From Diplosphaera chodatii (lineage: Eukaryota > Chlorophyta > Trebouxiophyceae > Prasiolales > Stichococcaceae), in NCBI GenBank assembly GCA_032358165.1, contig JAALGY010000057.1:2170001-2234000 (forward strand): a stretch of DNA of 64,000 nt, given 5' to 3'. A program made the translations under genes and the position numbers. Of the stretch, positions 11,813 through 23,400 are shown in pieces (positions within the stretch are counted from its first letter, which is position 1; each line of letters starts with the position of its first letter). A model generated the notes under the pieces. That model searched no databases and had not been told where the DNA came from. It saw only the letters and a program-made list of their open reading frames with translations.

Positions 11813-14741
11813 ATGTGGATCCTCACCACGGAAGGGCAGCCTGCGCCTGGATCACAGCGCACAGCGTTCTTTCTGGCTGCCGGTTGTCACAGCGTGGGAC
11901 GGCAAACCGGCCAAGGTAATGACATCGAGCTGGCCACCGATCCCAGCATTAGCAGAAAGCATGCGGAGATCCATGTTGGCGTCTTAAATGTGTTCGGCGC
12001 ACCGACCAGCTTTCCAAACCTCCAGCTGACAGGTGCGCATGTCAGGGGATATTGAGGCTTGGTCTGAAGGTCTTAACATCACCATGCCGTAATCATATCG
12101 TGGTCTGAGCATGCAGACCTCAGCCGATTTGGCACGGCAATCAATGGCAAGGTCCTTGGCAATGGCAACAGCGCGCCTGTCAGCCCAGGCGACGTCATCC
12201 AGTTTGGACATGGGACCAGGTTCAAGTGAGGCTTTCTCGATCTGCAGTGTGTCCTGATTCATCAAGCTCAACCGATGGTGTGGAGCATGGTGCATGTCCA
12301 ATGCTACATGCATACCCAGACTGGCATGCTTGAGCTAGCATAGGATAGCCTGCATCCGATATGCGCAGGGTTTCTTGGGACCAGGTGGTGCTGTGTGTGC
12401 CGGATGGAGACGGCACAGCGCAGGAGCAGGCAGCAGCGCTTGGCTTCTTCTGCCGCCCGGAATGGGACAGTGCATGCACGCACCTGGTGGTGGGGCAGGC
12501 GCCAGGCCTGTCTGCCACCGTGGCTTGTGCCAGCGCCGCTGGCAAGCCCATCGTGCGCAAACAGTGGTGAGTGACGGTTTGGGATCACGCCATGCGCATG
12601 ACCTGCAGTGCTCTTCGCTGTGTGGTCCGAGGATGTGTGGTGCATGCATCCACAGAACTGGTTTCTGCACGTGACAGTGGCTCTGTCTGCGCAGGCTGGA
12701 TGCATGCTTGTCAGCATCCAGACAGCCAGCCAAGCAGTTGCCTCCGCCTATCGACTCCTATCTGCAGCCAGTAGCCTTGCCTCCCAGCATTGTGAGCCGC
12801 CTTCCGCCGCCAGATGCACAGCATGGTGCCGTGCCCGCGGTGCATGCTCCGCTGCGCGGCATGACGGTCGTGTGGCATGCTGATGCAGCGGTGTGTTTTC
12901 CACATCCTTGACCGGCAGTCTAGTCCTTGGTCTGGCACAGTTGACGTGCTTGAGAAGTGCAATACAGGCGCAAGCTGGAATGTTAACGTTCACATGTTCG
13001 CATCAATGAGCTCATGCGATCATAACATCTGGTACAGGACGCTCAGCTACAGCAGGCAGCAGCACTAGCGGGCGGCAGCAATGTCGCCGCAGGTGACCCT
13101 GCAATTACGGCAGCGCTGCACAGCAGGATGCTGCATGTGGTGCCCAGCACAGGTCCGGCGGGCAGCACGGCCGGCCAGATCTCAATTACAGCAGAATGTC
13201 TCATGGTATACCATGCCATCGCTGTAGTGCATGCAAGTCTTCCTTGATGTTCTGCTGTGCGGTTGCGACAATGTCTGAGTATCGCGACTTACTATGACGA
13301 TCACACTGGTGAGTCCTGATGCAGGCAGCCATTGTTGACGGCAGAGAAGCTACGCTGCGGGCTTTGCAAGTACAGCAGAAGCCAGGGCCAACGCACAAAT
13401 TGAACGGTGTGCTCGTGAGCTCAGGGGTCGAGCATTCGCCTGCAAAATCGGCATGTGTGATGGAGAAATGGCAAATTGCTGTGCCAGAGACAGCATGCTG
13501 TCAGCTGCAGGCATGAGCGCGCTTCGGCAAACGAAACGAGCTGCAGGTGTGAAAGCTTTGGCAGCACCACACGCATCGGAATCTCGTGCTGCCATCCGTT
13601 GGCACGGCTTGCGGCAGTTGTTGCACTAAGAGTGTGTGCATATGCTACCTGCCAAACAAACTATAGCCTCTGACAGTTGGTGTCACACGATGTGCAGCGA
13701 CCACGCTTGCGGGTCGGGCTGACAAGAAGCCACGCCGCGGGCGTGCAGGCAGCCCACTGCAGGACGCTGACGCTGCTGAGGTGGTCATTTGCTGCCAGCT
13801 GTCCAGCCCTTTGGGGGTCCCTCACTTCAGTCCGCTTCACTCGTCCAAAGCAAGCACAAGACCAGACCGTGTAGAGCTCACAGCTGCCCAACGATCAGCT
13901 GTCTGCTGACCACATCCACCCAACAGGTTGTTCAGGGGCAACCAGTATACTTGCAGGATGCACAGTTCGATGTCACAAACGCCTCTCAGCCGCCGCGCGG
14001 CGATGCAGATGCAGAGCCTGCGCCCATGGATACAGAGATCACGGTCGTGGTCGCCCCTATCATCTCAACGGTAAGATGTCCTGCATGGTGGCCAGAAGTG
14101 CTGTCTGAGCTGCCGTGGTGGGGCTGTGGCAGCTGCAGCCATGACGCTTGGAAACACGTGTTGCTGATGCTCTGCCACTGCTGTGAGCACAGCTGTTTGC
14201 CAGCATACTGGTCGCTGGTCGCTTGCCAAACCCAAGTCAGGCAGAGGTACTGCTTTGCTTACTTTTGTGTCTCCTTGTGTCAGCTTCTCGCAGAGTCGTG
14301 CTCACCACAAGCTTATTGTGCTTGCAGCCGAGGAAGCCGCCGGCGCCATCGGATTCCCATAGCGATGAACCTAACTGCAAGCGCTTCAAGAAATGCTACT
14401 CAGCAGACCGGCGGCATCTCATACCCTTTGCCACAGATTCCTATGCCCAGGATGCCGGGGCTCCACAGTTCATTAGGTGAGTGCACAGTTTACATGCATG
14501 CATGCGCCCCAGCACCGAGCAGTCCGGTGGCTATCGGTAGATTATTGCAGGCGTGTTAGTGTCTGTGCAAACTGTGTGGTGCTCCTCCTGGTGCTGTGTA
14601 TGCTGATGATGTGAGTAGCTGTTCTGATTGGTGGCATGCAGGGCAGAGAAGCAGATGCAGGCGCAGAACCGGGCAGCAGACGACCTTTTCAATGCCAAGC
14701 TCAAGGCTAGCAAGGCGAAGGCTGCTCAGAAGTCGAAGTGA
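11813..14741 (+). CDS. NBS1: nibrin, MRN complex subunit NBS1
   Basis: Double-strand-break sensor subunit that links MRE11-RAD50 to ATM. The start MWILTTEGQPAPG matches the short N-terminal strand of nibrin. The FHA domain reads GCHSVGRQTG, LATDPSISRKHAEIHV, then FGTAINGKVLGNG and PGDVIQFGHGTRFK (about 12128-12228), with the phosphothreonine-binding R and SRKH residues present. A BRCT domain follows (WDQVVLCVPDGDG, ACTHLVVGQAPG, GKPIVRKQW, about 12366-12570). The next block, PAKQLPPPIDSYLQP, matches the nibrin inter-BRCT segment. Near the C-terminus, NCKRFKKCYSADRR (about 14370-14400) matches the MRE11-binding FKK motif. The last exon, QMQAQNRAADDLFNAK, carries the ATM-binding DDLF motif, ending at TGA 14739-14741. 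The final intron (donor GTGAGT at 14476) joins these in frame. The central repeat-poor region (13000-14000) is harder to exon-map. Confidence 0.9.
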
Positions 14742-14996
14742 ATCAAAGTACCCCTTTGAGAGGCCTCTGTCTCCCTATCGGATTCATCTGGTGTTGCATC
14801 TTACATCTACAAGTCCACACGGTTTGCATCCCACACTGAACGCTGCTTTGTTGCAACCTGAGAATAACTGCTGCTGTGTGAGCGATGCCGTGGTGCCAGC
14901 GGTCCAAGGACTGCTGGCTCTGCCGTTCTACATGCCGCCTAACAGCGCCGCTCCAAACCAGCAGCTTGGCATGCTGAAACACACGCCACGAGTGGA
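14742..14996. other. convergent 3' spacer, NBS1 / WD40 gene
   Basis: 255 bp between facing stops; contains the TGTAA of the minus-strand gene and no coding signal. Confidence 0.6.
14801..14805 (-). terminator. TGTAA poly(A) signal, WD40 gene
   Basis: Minus-strand TGTAA, 192 nt past the stop codon at 14997. Confidence 0.4.
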
Positions 14997-17581
14997 TCAG
15001 GCGCCAGTCTTCCACTGCCACACTTTGACGGTGCCATGCTTGTCCCCTGTCACAATCAGGCCCGCTCCACCTGCTGTCAACGCGCGGGCGTCATGCACCT
15101 GCATTTGGCCAAGTAAGTGGCTAAGCTGCCAAAACAGCAGTAGACATATGAACCAGCAACCAGCGCACAGAGGTGCAGGCAGGCATCGGTACATATTTCA
15201 AGATATGATCTCAGGAATGTCAGGAGTTCTTCTGCATCCAGCTCACCGCGGACAGCTCGCCGCGCTCCGCAAAGGTGGGCAGCTCCCACAGCCGCACCAC
15301 ATGGTCCTCGTTGTGGCTGGCGAGCAGGACCGGCTTCTGCGCGCTGTCCAGCGCCCCGGCGATGGCCAGCACCCCGCCAAACTGCTGCGACTGCAGGTAG
15401 TCGCAGATGTACAGGGCAACATTCAGCAGCAGCAACAATGCACCTCGCCACCGCATGCCACACGGTGGCCATTGCCCGGTCAGATGCAATGCAGACTAGC
15501 TGCTATCAATCGACAAGCTGCTGGAGCTTAGTGCGTGAGATTAGGTGGTACGTTGCGCACCTGGCCAGTTGCGTCGTCCGGCGGGTGCACATACACCGGG
15601 CTGATGTCCAGCACGGCGCCCGGCGCAGGCGTCTCCACTGGCTGCCATATCCTGATGGTGCCGTCCAGCGAGCAGCTGACCAGGTGCCCCTGCAGGTCCA
15701 GGTAACGAGGGCGTTGCAGCGCCGCAGGGTGCCCCGTCAGCGTGCTTGGCTAAAGCCCCAACAGTGCAGCACTGGTGCTGTTGCAGACCTCCTCTGCACC
15801 CCACCTGCCAGTTGATGAGGCCCATGATGACATTGTCATGCGCCGCGTCAATCGTCTGCACGCATGCACCGGCTGCCAGGTCCCACACCTGATGCATCCC
15901 CAGGCCCTTTTGATTACTTTTGCACTGTGCAATTGGCACTGAGCAAAACACTGGGATAAAAATTGTGGCGACTGTGTATCACCTTGATGCTGCCGCCCCA
16001 GTCTGCTGAAAACATGAACTGATTAACGACCACCATGGCTTGCACCGGCTTGCCATGGCCGCCGCTGGCTGACGTCAATGCAACCTGCGGGTGGACATCT
16101 GCGCATTCATGCATGGCAGCATCAAGACGGACAGCTTAGTCAAATCGCAGGCGCAAGCAAGTTGGCTGGCAATGCTCTTAGGTCACACACACCGCCGGGT
16201 TGAAGACGCCGGTGGCTGGGTCATACTTCCACACATGGATGCAGCTGTCATTGCTGCCACTGAACAGCATGCCGTTCACCGCCAGCAGCGAGAGAATGTG
16301 GCCCTGCAGTCACACAATTTCGCAGTCACGGAACGATATCCAACATCCATTTCACTTATGCAGGATGGCTTTTTGGGTACCACTACGAGCAGTATCTGAG
16401 GGGTACGACCTGCCATGCTGCGGCCAATGCTAGCCATTGCATGCAACCCCTGCATGCACCCTGGCAGCGCAGCATCAGCGCTCACCTTGGGCCCGCTGAG
16501 GCTCTGCTCCGCGCCAGTGGCGGTGTTCCACACTTTGATGAGGCCATCGCCCTCCCCAACGTGCAGCCCCACGAACAGGAACCCCCCCTCCAGCAGCACC
16601 ATGTCCACAATGCCGCCAACGTCCACCTTGCTCTTGCACTGCAGCACGAAAAACTTGCAGCTAAGGAACACTGCGAGCACGCCAACAAGTCGGTCTGTGC
16701 TGGGGGGCACGCCATCGTGTGCGAGTGCAGCCGTTTTACAATGTCCATACTCCTTGGCATATGGTATGCACCCAGTGTAGGAGTCCCACTCAATCATCTT
16801 ACCTCGCCAGTCTCACAGCTCCACACGCGCACGGTGCCGTCCTGAGACCCCGTGTAGAGCTGGCAGCATTACAGCCAACCATGTCAATCCCTCGTGTCTG
16901 ACAATGGAGTTGCAGTAAGCGCTGACATGGTTGCACTTCTGGGGTTCACTTGCAAAGCTGACGTTGCTGCTCCGGCCGCGATCTTCATGCGTACCTGGCT
17001 GGTGGCAGGATCCAACACTGCTGCTGTCACTTGGGCCTCGTGGCCCTTGAGTGATTTCAAGAACTGGAGATCGTCTGGGTCGTTGAATTTCCGGGACGCA
17101 CGGCCCCGGCCACGACCACGCGCCGGGCCTGCAGTGCAGGTGCACCACTGGATTGAGCCATTGCAGCACGACATCGACTGCACGGGACTGGCCTAGGTCT
17201 GCTGGTTCTGGTGCCCCAAAGCATGGCAGGAAGCCAGGGTCTGAAGCCGGCATCCAGAGCATCCGCATCATTGAGGACCTGCAACAGGAGAACATGGCAT
17301 TGCAACCACTTCCGGCGCTCACCCCCTCTGCTGTTGCCCCAGTAGCCGCGACCTCTTCTGCCGGCGCCTCTACCGCCGTCATAGGCCTGCTGCTGGGCTG
17401 TCTGCGGCTGCTGCTGCCATTGCTGTGACGCCTGGCCGCCGCCACCGCCGCCAGCATAGTTAGACTGGAAATTGCGACCTTGGTAGCCGCCTCGGCTGCG
17501 ACCTCTGCCACCGTATCCTCCCCTGCCGCCTCCCCTGCCGCCACCCCTGGGCGGGCCATCGTACATGTCCATGTGCGCCAT
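14997..17581 (-). CDS. ZFWD-type WD40-repeat protein with RGG N-terminus
   Basis: WD40 propeller most like plant ZFWD proteins. Starting at 17581 (MAHMDMYDGP), the first exon is an RGG/RGR-rich, Gln-rich region. Its donor (GTGAGC) and the acceptor near 17130 join in frame to more RGR repeats and then FNDPDDLQFLKSLKGHEAQV, the first WD strand. Later exons give KVDVGGIVDMVLLEGGFLFV, DGLIKVWNTATGAE, LLAVNGMLFSGSNDS, VWDLAAGACVQTIDAAHDN, LVSCSLDGTIRIWQP, KPVLLASHNEDHVVRLWELP and VTGDKHGTVKVWQWKTGA, then TGA at 14997-14999. This repeat order and the LPTFAERGEL segment are ZFWD hallmarks. The two CCCH zinc fingers normally preceding the propeller are not visible. An in-frame stop lies upstream of the ATG. 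The role is probably RNA- or ubiquitin-ligase-related; not shown by sequence. Confidence 0.85.
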
Positions 17582-18099
17582 TGCCGGAGCTGCTGTTGCT
17601 GCGGCAGATGGCGTCACACCCAAGCCAAGCGTGGCATGCAGCTACAGTAGAACCTCGTCATCCTACATGTCAGCAAGCTGTAAATGAAGATAGTTGTGGT
17701 CGCATCGTGCGCTGTCTGATTGTCCGCTTCGCAGGTTCGAGTGCTGGGGGGGAGGCCAGTCGATCAGTCTCGGGGTGCAGCAGCCAAAACAGCTGTTTGT
17801 AGACACGACAACGTGCCAAAGAGAAGAGTAAGTCAGATAAAGCTCAGGAGTGATAGTGTCTGGGAGTGGCTTTGATAACGGAAGCGCACGAAAGATGCAC
17901 CTGGACATGCTGTAGTTTGAGTGTGCTGAGGAATACTTGATGTCGGGAAATCCAAGCTTCGGCTTAGGTGCATGCACAGGGACGTGTTGCTGGCCTGACT
18001 CACAACATCGAGCAAGGTCGCGTAGACGCGTTACAACCATCCCGTGCATCTTAGCGAAGACACCTCCTTTTTGCTGGTTGTGCTAACCAGCGCCGCACC
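17582..18099. promoter_or_regulatory. divergent spacer WD40 gene / LTO1
   Basis: 518 bp between start codons, presumed shared promoter region. No clear TATA box or recognisable operator seen, and no convincing coding frame. Confidence 0.4.
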
Positions 18100-20304
18100 A
18101 TGCACGCTGCAGTGGGCACTTCGCTGTCCATTTACAGCAGAGCTCCCGCCAACACATGCAACAATGTGTGCAGAGAAGCCTGTGCATCTGGAAGACAAAT
18201 GACAATGAGCAGCCCAGCGTGCAGCCAATGGCAGGGCCTACGCATGCCTGCACTGGTGCAGCGGCATGGTCTTAGCGTGCGCCCGGCAGTGCACACACGG
18301 CGACAACTGCAGTGCTCGGCTCAGGCAGAGCAGGCAGAAGACACGGACACGCAGCCAGAGGCGGGCAGCGTGATGCCCACCACCGAACAGCGCACGCTGC
18401 CGTACAAGCTGATCCTCGCACTCGCAGCAGGCGGCATCGCAGAGACTTCATATCTCACACTAGTGAGTCCTCGACCAATCCTCTGACGGTTGTCATGCAT
18501 TCATAGCGATGCACAGCATCCGTCCGACTGATCAGACATTCAGACAGACATTATTGGTCCGAGCTTACAGGATGCCACCAGGCGCTGTGGTGATGTGTCC
18601 ATGCCTGGCTGCAGTCCAAGCTGCTGGCGGCGCCGGTCGCGTGCCCCCTGTCCGGCAGCTGCGACACCGTCCTGTCCAGCGGCTACGCAGAGCTGTTCGG
18701 CATCCCGCTGTCAGCCTTTGGTGCGCTGTAATGTGCAGTGTCCTGTGCCTTGGGTTTGCACGCTGTGAGGAGCCCATGCATACATCCGCTATACGCATTG
18801 ACAAGATTCCTGGGTGCTGTAGCTGACCATGACGCTGTGGCACTGCGCGCAACAGGCCTGGCGGCCTACAGTGCAGCGGCAGTCATAGCCCTTCTGGGGC
18901 TGCAGAACATTGTGCCACGGAGAGCAGCCCGCCTCGGCCTGCTGGCTACAAGCACCGTGCTTGCCAGCTGCAGCTCCTACCTGCTGTGAGCTTCTTGGAC
19001 AAAGGGCACCATCGACAATATGAACTGTGCATTGCTTTTCGAGTGCAGTCAGCAATGCAACATGCAAACATGATACCGCCGACACCCTGTCATATTTGCT
19101 ACTGCAGGTTCATCCTGTTCACACAGTTCCCAGGCGACAACTGCGTTTGGTGCCTGACATCAGCAACCCTGTCACTTAGCATCCTAGGCACAGTGCTGAC
19201 CTCCTTCTCCGCCAGGTTGGTAACCCTATGCTCACACATGATGGATCGCCACACTGCACGCCAGACCACCATACTGCGTACACATGGCTGCGTGCTACAT
19301 CACGATGTCACGACAGCCAATGTCACCGTGTCTCGGCATTGACAGCGGAACTGTGTCTCCTCTGCGCGGCTTCAGCGCTGCTGCTGCTGGCTCGCACAGA
19401 GAGGCGCAGGATGTGGCCGCGCCCAGCCTGGGCCTCGCCACCGCCGTGCTGGCCTTCCTCGGCTTCGCCTTCTCCGGCGTCGAGGGCTCCTCAGCCGGTG
19501 TATACGATTTTGACTTCCAGGTGGGGCTGCATGTCTGAAGTCCGAACTCCGCTTCTTGTCGATGTGTGATGGTTGTCTCTCGGAACAATGTGCCAGCGCA
19601 TCGTCCTTGCGACAATAAATGCCAGCTGGTGCAGTATCTGGTTTGGCGGCGGTGCCTGATGACTGCTGTTCCAACCAATGCACACAGACGCCCACAGTGA
19701 CGCATGCGTCTCCACCCGGGGCGGTGGACCTGGCAAAGCGGCTGAAGAGTGCCGGGGCGAAGATGTATGGCGCCTTCTGGTGCTCCCACTGCTTTGAGCA
19801 GAAGCAGGTCAGCCCTGCTTGAGCTAAGCTGTCCTATACATGAACCTGCCAGAAGTAGTCATGCTATCAAGTGCATATTCGCGTGCGTCAGAGCGCACCT
19901 GGTATGGCTGGACTGCGCCTAGATACCCTGAGCTGACGATCCCCTGTTGGCTGTGATCTGCAGGCATTTGGTAAGGAAGCCATGAGTGACTTCCCATACA
20001 TCGAGTGCTATCCAGACGGTGTACACCAGGTTCGTCTGTGCAGCGGACTGGCTAGGATCACGGGGGTGCTGCTGTGGCGTGCTCGTGCAACCTGATCAGC
20101 AGCCACTTGATCTCATGCAATGCATTGTCCAGGCAAATGCATCACACCACCGAGTTTATCACCGTGCTGTAGGGCACCAAGCTGGCGCCAGCGTGCTCAG
20201 CGGCGGGGCTGCAAAGCTTTCCCACGTGGATCATCAACGGGGAGAAGGTGGAGGGTGAACAGACATTCGACAGACTTGAAGGGCTGCTGAAAGCCGCCAC
20301 ATAG
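18100..20304 (+). CDS. LTO1: LTO1-like VKOR-thioredoxin fusion, thylakoid disulfide oxidoreductase
   Basis: Thylakoid enzyme that in plants oxidises lumenal thiols and is needed for photosystem II assembly. A transit-like N-terminus (start MHAAVGTSLSIYSRAPA) precedes the first membrane helix (YKLILALAAGGIAETSYLTL). The VKOR part shows the loop cysteines in ACPLSGSCDTVLSSGYAELF, further helices (AAYSAAAVIALLGLQNIV), and the active-site CVWC in FPGDNCVWCLTSATLSLSI. After the last helix (LATAVLAFLGFAFSGVEG) comes the lumenal thioredoxin-like domain: MYGAFWCSHCFEQKQ (CxxC, about 19760-19805), AMSDFPYIECYPDG, and APACSAAGLQSFPTWIINGE, with the extra conserved Cys and the cis-Pro PTW. It ends EGLLKAAT with TAG at 20302-20304. 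All redox cysteines of the family are present. Confidence 0.92.
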
Positions 20305-20338
20305 TCGATGAAGCGAATTGTGCATCTTTTGGACATTC

Positions 20339-20343
20339 TGTAA
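20339..20343 (+). terminator. TGTAA poly(A) signal, LTO1
   Basis: Plus-strand TGTAA 35 nt after the stop codon; good spacing for a green alga. It lies within the 179-bp gap to the facing stop at 20484. Confidence 0.55.
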
Positions 20344-20483
20344 GTTAGGATGCCTGTTGCGGTTGCTGATTGTGCCCTCCGATGGCATTTTGATGGGTCA
20401 TGCTAGCAATGGTGTAGAGATGGCTTTGTCAACCTCATTTGACCAATTGGAAGGATCATACGACCCGGCAGGTGACGCGCATC

Positions 20484-23400
20484 TTACGATTGCTGCAGCC
20501 CGTGAGCTCTCAGCACCCCGATGACTGCCTGCGCTGCGGGCTCTGCTCCCCGGCGCAGTATTTGGAAAGTGCCCCTGCAAGACAGTAGGGGGCCTCGTGA
20601 GCATTTCAGTGCCGGCTGTAACTTGCGCCCCAGATGTCACATCAACCAAGCAGAGTGCTGGAGCATCGTCCAAGCACACCTCTTGCACAGGTTGACGATG
20701 CAGGAGCCGCTCCGATCGCCGTTGGAGGCTGCCAGCACCCCAATGCCGTCTGCTATTGCATCGCTTGTGGCCGCATCAGTGGCACATGCGACGCGCCCGC
20801 CGTCGAACACCGCAGCGCAGGCAGGCCACAGGGCCTCAAATTCCCTCACCTGTGCAGGTACAGGAGTCGACTGGCCCTTGCCATCTCGTCGTCACCCTTG
20901 CACATGGCATGGGCTGCCCTCGGGATGCCTGCCGCAGCAGTGCACATGCCCACAGCTGCGAGCCGCACCTGCAGGGGGCTGGTGCTGCCGCTGAGGTTGG
21001 CGCTGGTCAGGGCCAGGGCGCCGCCCGCCCGCCGGCAGACCTCCCGCGTGAAGCCGTGGTCCGGCATCCGCACCCCTGCACACGAATGCACCAGGCACCG
21101 TAACCCATCGAGCTGGTCCAAACGGTGGAACTGGTGGCGATCCGGGCTTCTGCAGCCGGGCCACACTGGATGGACTGCCCATGCTGGTAGGCTGGTCATC
21201 AGTGCAGCTCCTCGCCTGAGCCTTCCGTTTCAATTTCGAAGCACAGCTGTACGGGCAAAATGTGAAGCGTCGTCGTTCATACCTATGGTCTCCACGCCCG
21301 GATTAAGATCAGCAGAGAGCGGCGCGTCTTGCCGCCTGCGCAGCACGACTGTGACTGGCCCTGGCAGCAGCGCCCGCAGCAGCCTGCGTAGGTGCATGGC
21401 AGTAAAGGTTCAAAGCGCTGACAATGCGATTTTGTTCGCCTGTACGGCAGCAAGTGCACGGGCGGTTGTGGCAGCAGCACCCTGCTGCATGCTACAGGGG
21501 TGGACAGTGCGGTGAATGGGGTGATGGGCACAGTGTAGCAGGTGGAGTTTCTGCAACATACAACCACTGTGATCTTGAGTGAAGGAAGGGTGCATCACCC
21601 GCGCGTCAGGTGCTCTGTTTCCGCGTAGCGCGGGATGTCGAAGGCGTCGCCGACGCAGATGGCCAGCGGGCTGTGCAGCTGGCGCTGCTTTGCGGCATAG
21701 ATGGCGGCAATGCCCTTCGAGCTGCTGGCCAGCGCTGCAAAGCCTGGATCAGAGGGTGTCTCGCATGTTGGCGACGCTCTTCACTATAGCCTCATGCAGC
21801 AATGAGCAGCGTATTCTGTGGCCACAAACCTGCAGTTGGTTCTGTACCAGCAGGCCTGCTGTCTTGCAGGGTTTCACATGTGAACGTTCGAGCATATGAT
21901 GAAGCAGACTGCTGCTGCATCAATTGCAAACAACACAACTTCGCAGGTTTCCTCACCGTACAGGGTATCTGTGGGGATTGCGATCACACCCTCCCGCTGC
22001 AGCGCCTGGACAGCAGCCGGCGCGTTCGCCAGCTCAGCCGCGAGGGGCTGCGATGGGTGGCCATCTGTGGCAGCCGACTGTACCGCTGCACCGCTGGCTG
22101 CCGCGCCGCTGTCTGCTGCGCTGTCATCTGACCTCCAAGCCATGTCGAACACCACCTGGTAGCAGACAGCATGGCGGTCTGGCCAAGGGCTCTGAGGTCC
22201 TGGTCACATTGGGCGCAGACAGCGCAGACGTTCGAAGCTGCAGGGTCCGACCTGTTGCACACTTACCGACAGGTGGTCTGACGGGAAGCGCTCTGAAGGC
22301 AAGAAAGCCGCGACGTCTTCCCTGCTGGGCAGCGGGATCTGGCGCTTGACAGCCATGCGGCTGGGCTGGTACCAGACATAGTCCAAGGCACCGACATACC
22401 CGCGCACCTGCGTGAGCAGAGGAACGGTTGTCGAGCACCACCTCACACAGACTGCAGATCTGGGTGCAACTGGGACGACATCGACAACTTTGAAAAGTCA
22501 TGTGAGGTAGACAACACCCATGCAGCAAGCCAGGCATCTTGTGCAGAAGGGTCCGCACGTAGTTGGTGAACTCTGTGCGCAGGTCATCAGCCGCCGCCAG
22601 ACTGAAGGGGCTGCGCAGGTCCACGCCGACCACTCCTGGCGTCGCAGGGTCACCAGCGTCAGCCGCTGCTGGGCTGGCCTCAGCCGCTGCCGCTGCGGAG
22701 GCCGCAGCCGTCACTGCCTCCGCCGCCTGGCCGCTGCCGAACGCCGCCGCATCCACAGCGACTGGCCTCGCACCAAAGCCGCCCGACCTAGCGCCGCTGC
22801 TGGCGCCGCCAGCCTGGGTGCTGGTGGCACTGGGCGCCGCCGTGTCGTCGTCAGACAGAGCATCTGACAGCTCCTCCTCGTCAGCGTCTGTGGCGGTGGC
22901 ATTGCCGCTGCCGTTGGCTGCGGCGGAGGGCGCGGCGGCAGACGGCTGTGGGGCGCTGCGCCGCCGACCGAACTTGAAGTCGGCGCCCTCCCGCCAATCC
23001 CAAAAGTCCGCAGGCAACGCACCGCTCCGCAGCAGCTCGACGGTCCCTGCACAGCAGGCGTGAACAATGTAAGCCACCGCTCTTGTCTCTTTGGAACAGT
23101 GTGGTGGGACCCCAGATGCCGGGTGGTGTGCCAAGGTTTGTGAGCGCAAAGGGCCAGGTCAGTTTTGCGGTTCACCAGGGATGCCCTCGTTGAGGTCGCT
23201 GTTAAGGTCGCCACACAGCAGCAGCGCAGGGCGCGGCGTTGTGCTGCTGCTGTCCTGCGCTGTGGCCTGCAATGAAACACAGGCAGATCAAAGCAGTCAG
23301 ATTCCTTCATTTGGACATGTACTGAGGGTACATAGCAGTGCCACAGAGCCAAAGGAGCATCGCATGTTGTTGGGTGGTTCCAAGGACGGCGCACCTCTGC

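Noticed and set aside
14596..15531. 311-codon plus-strand open frame after NBS1
   Set aside because: Overlaps the true NBS1 last exon in another frame and then runs antisense to WD40 exons.
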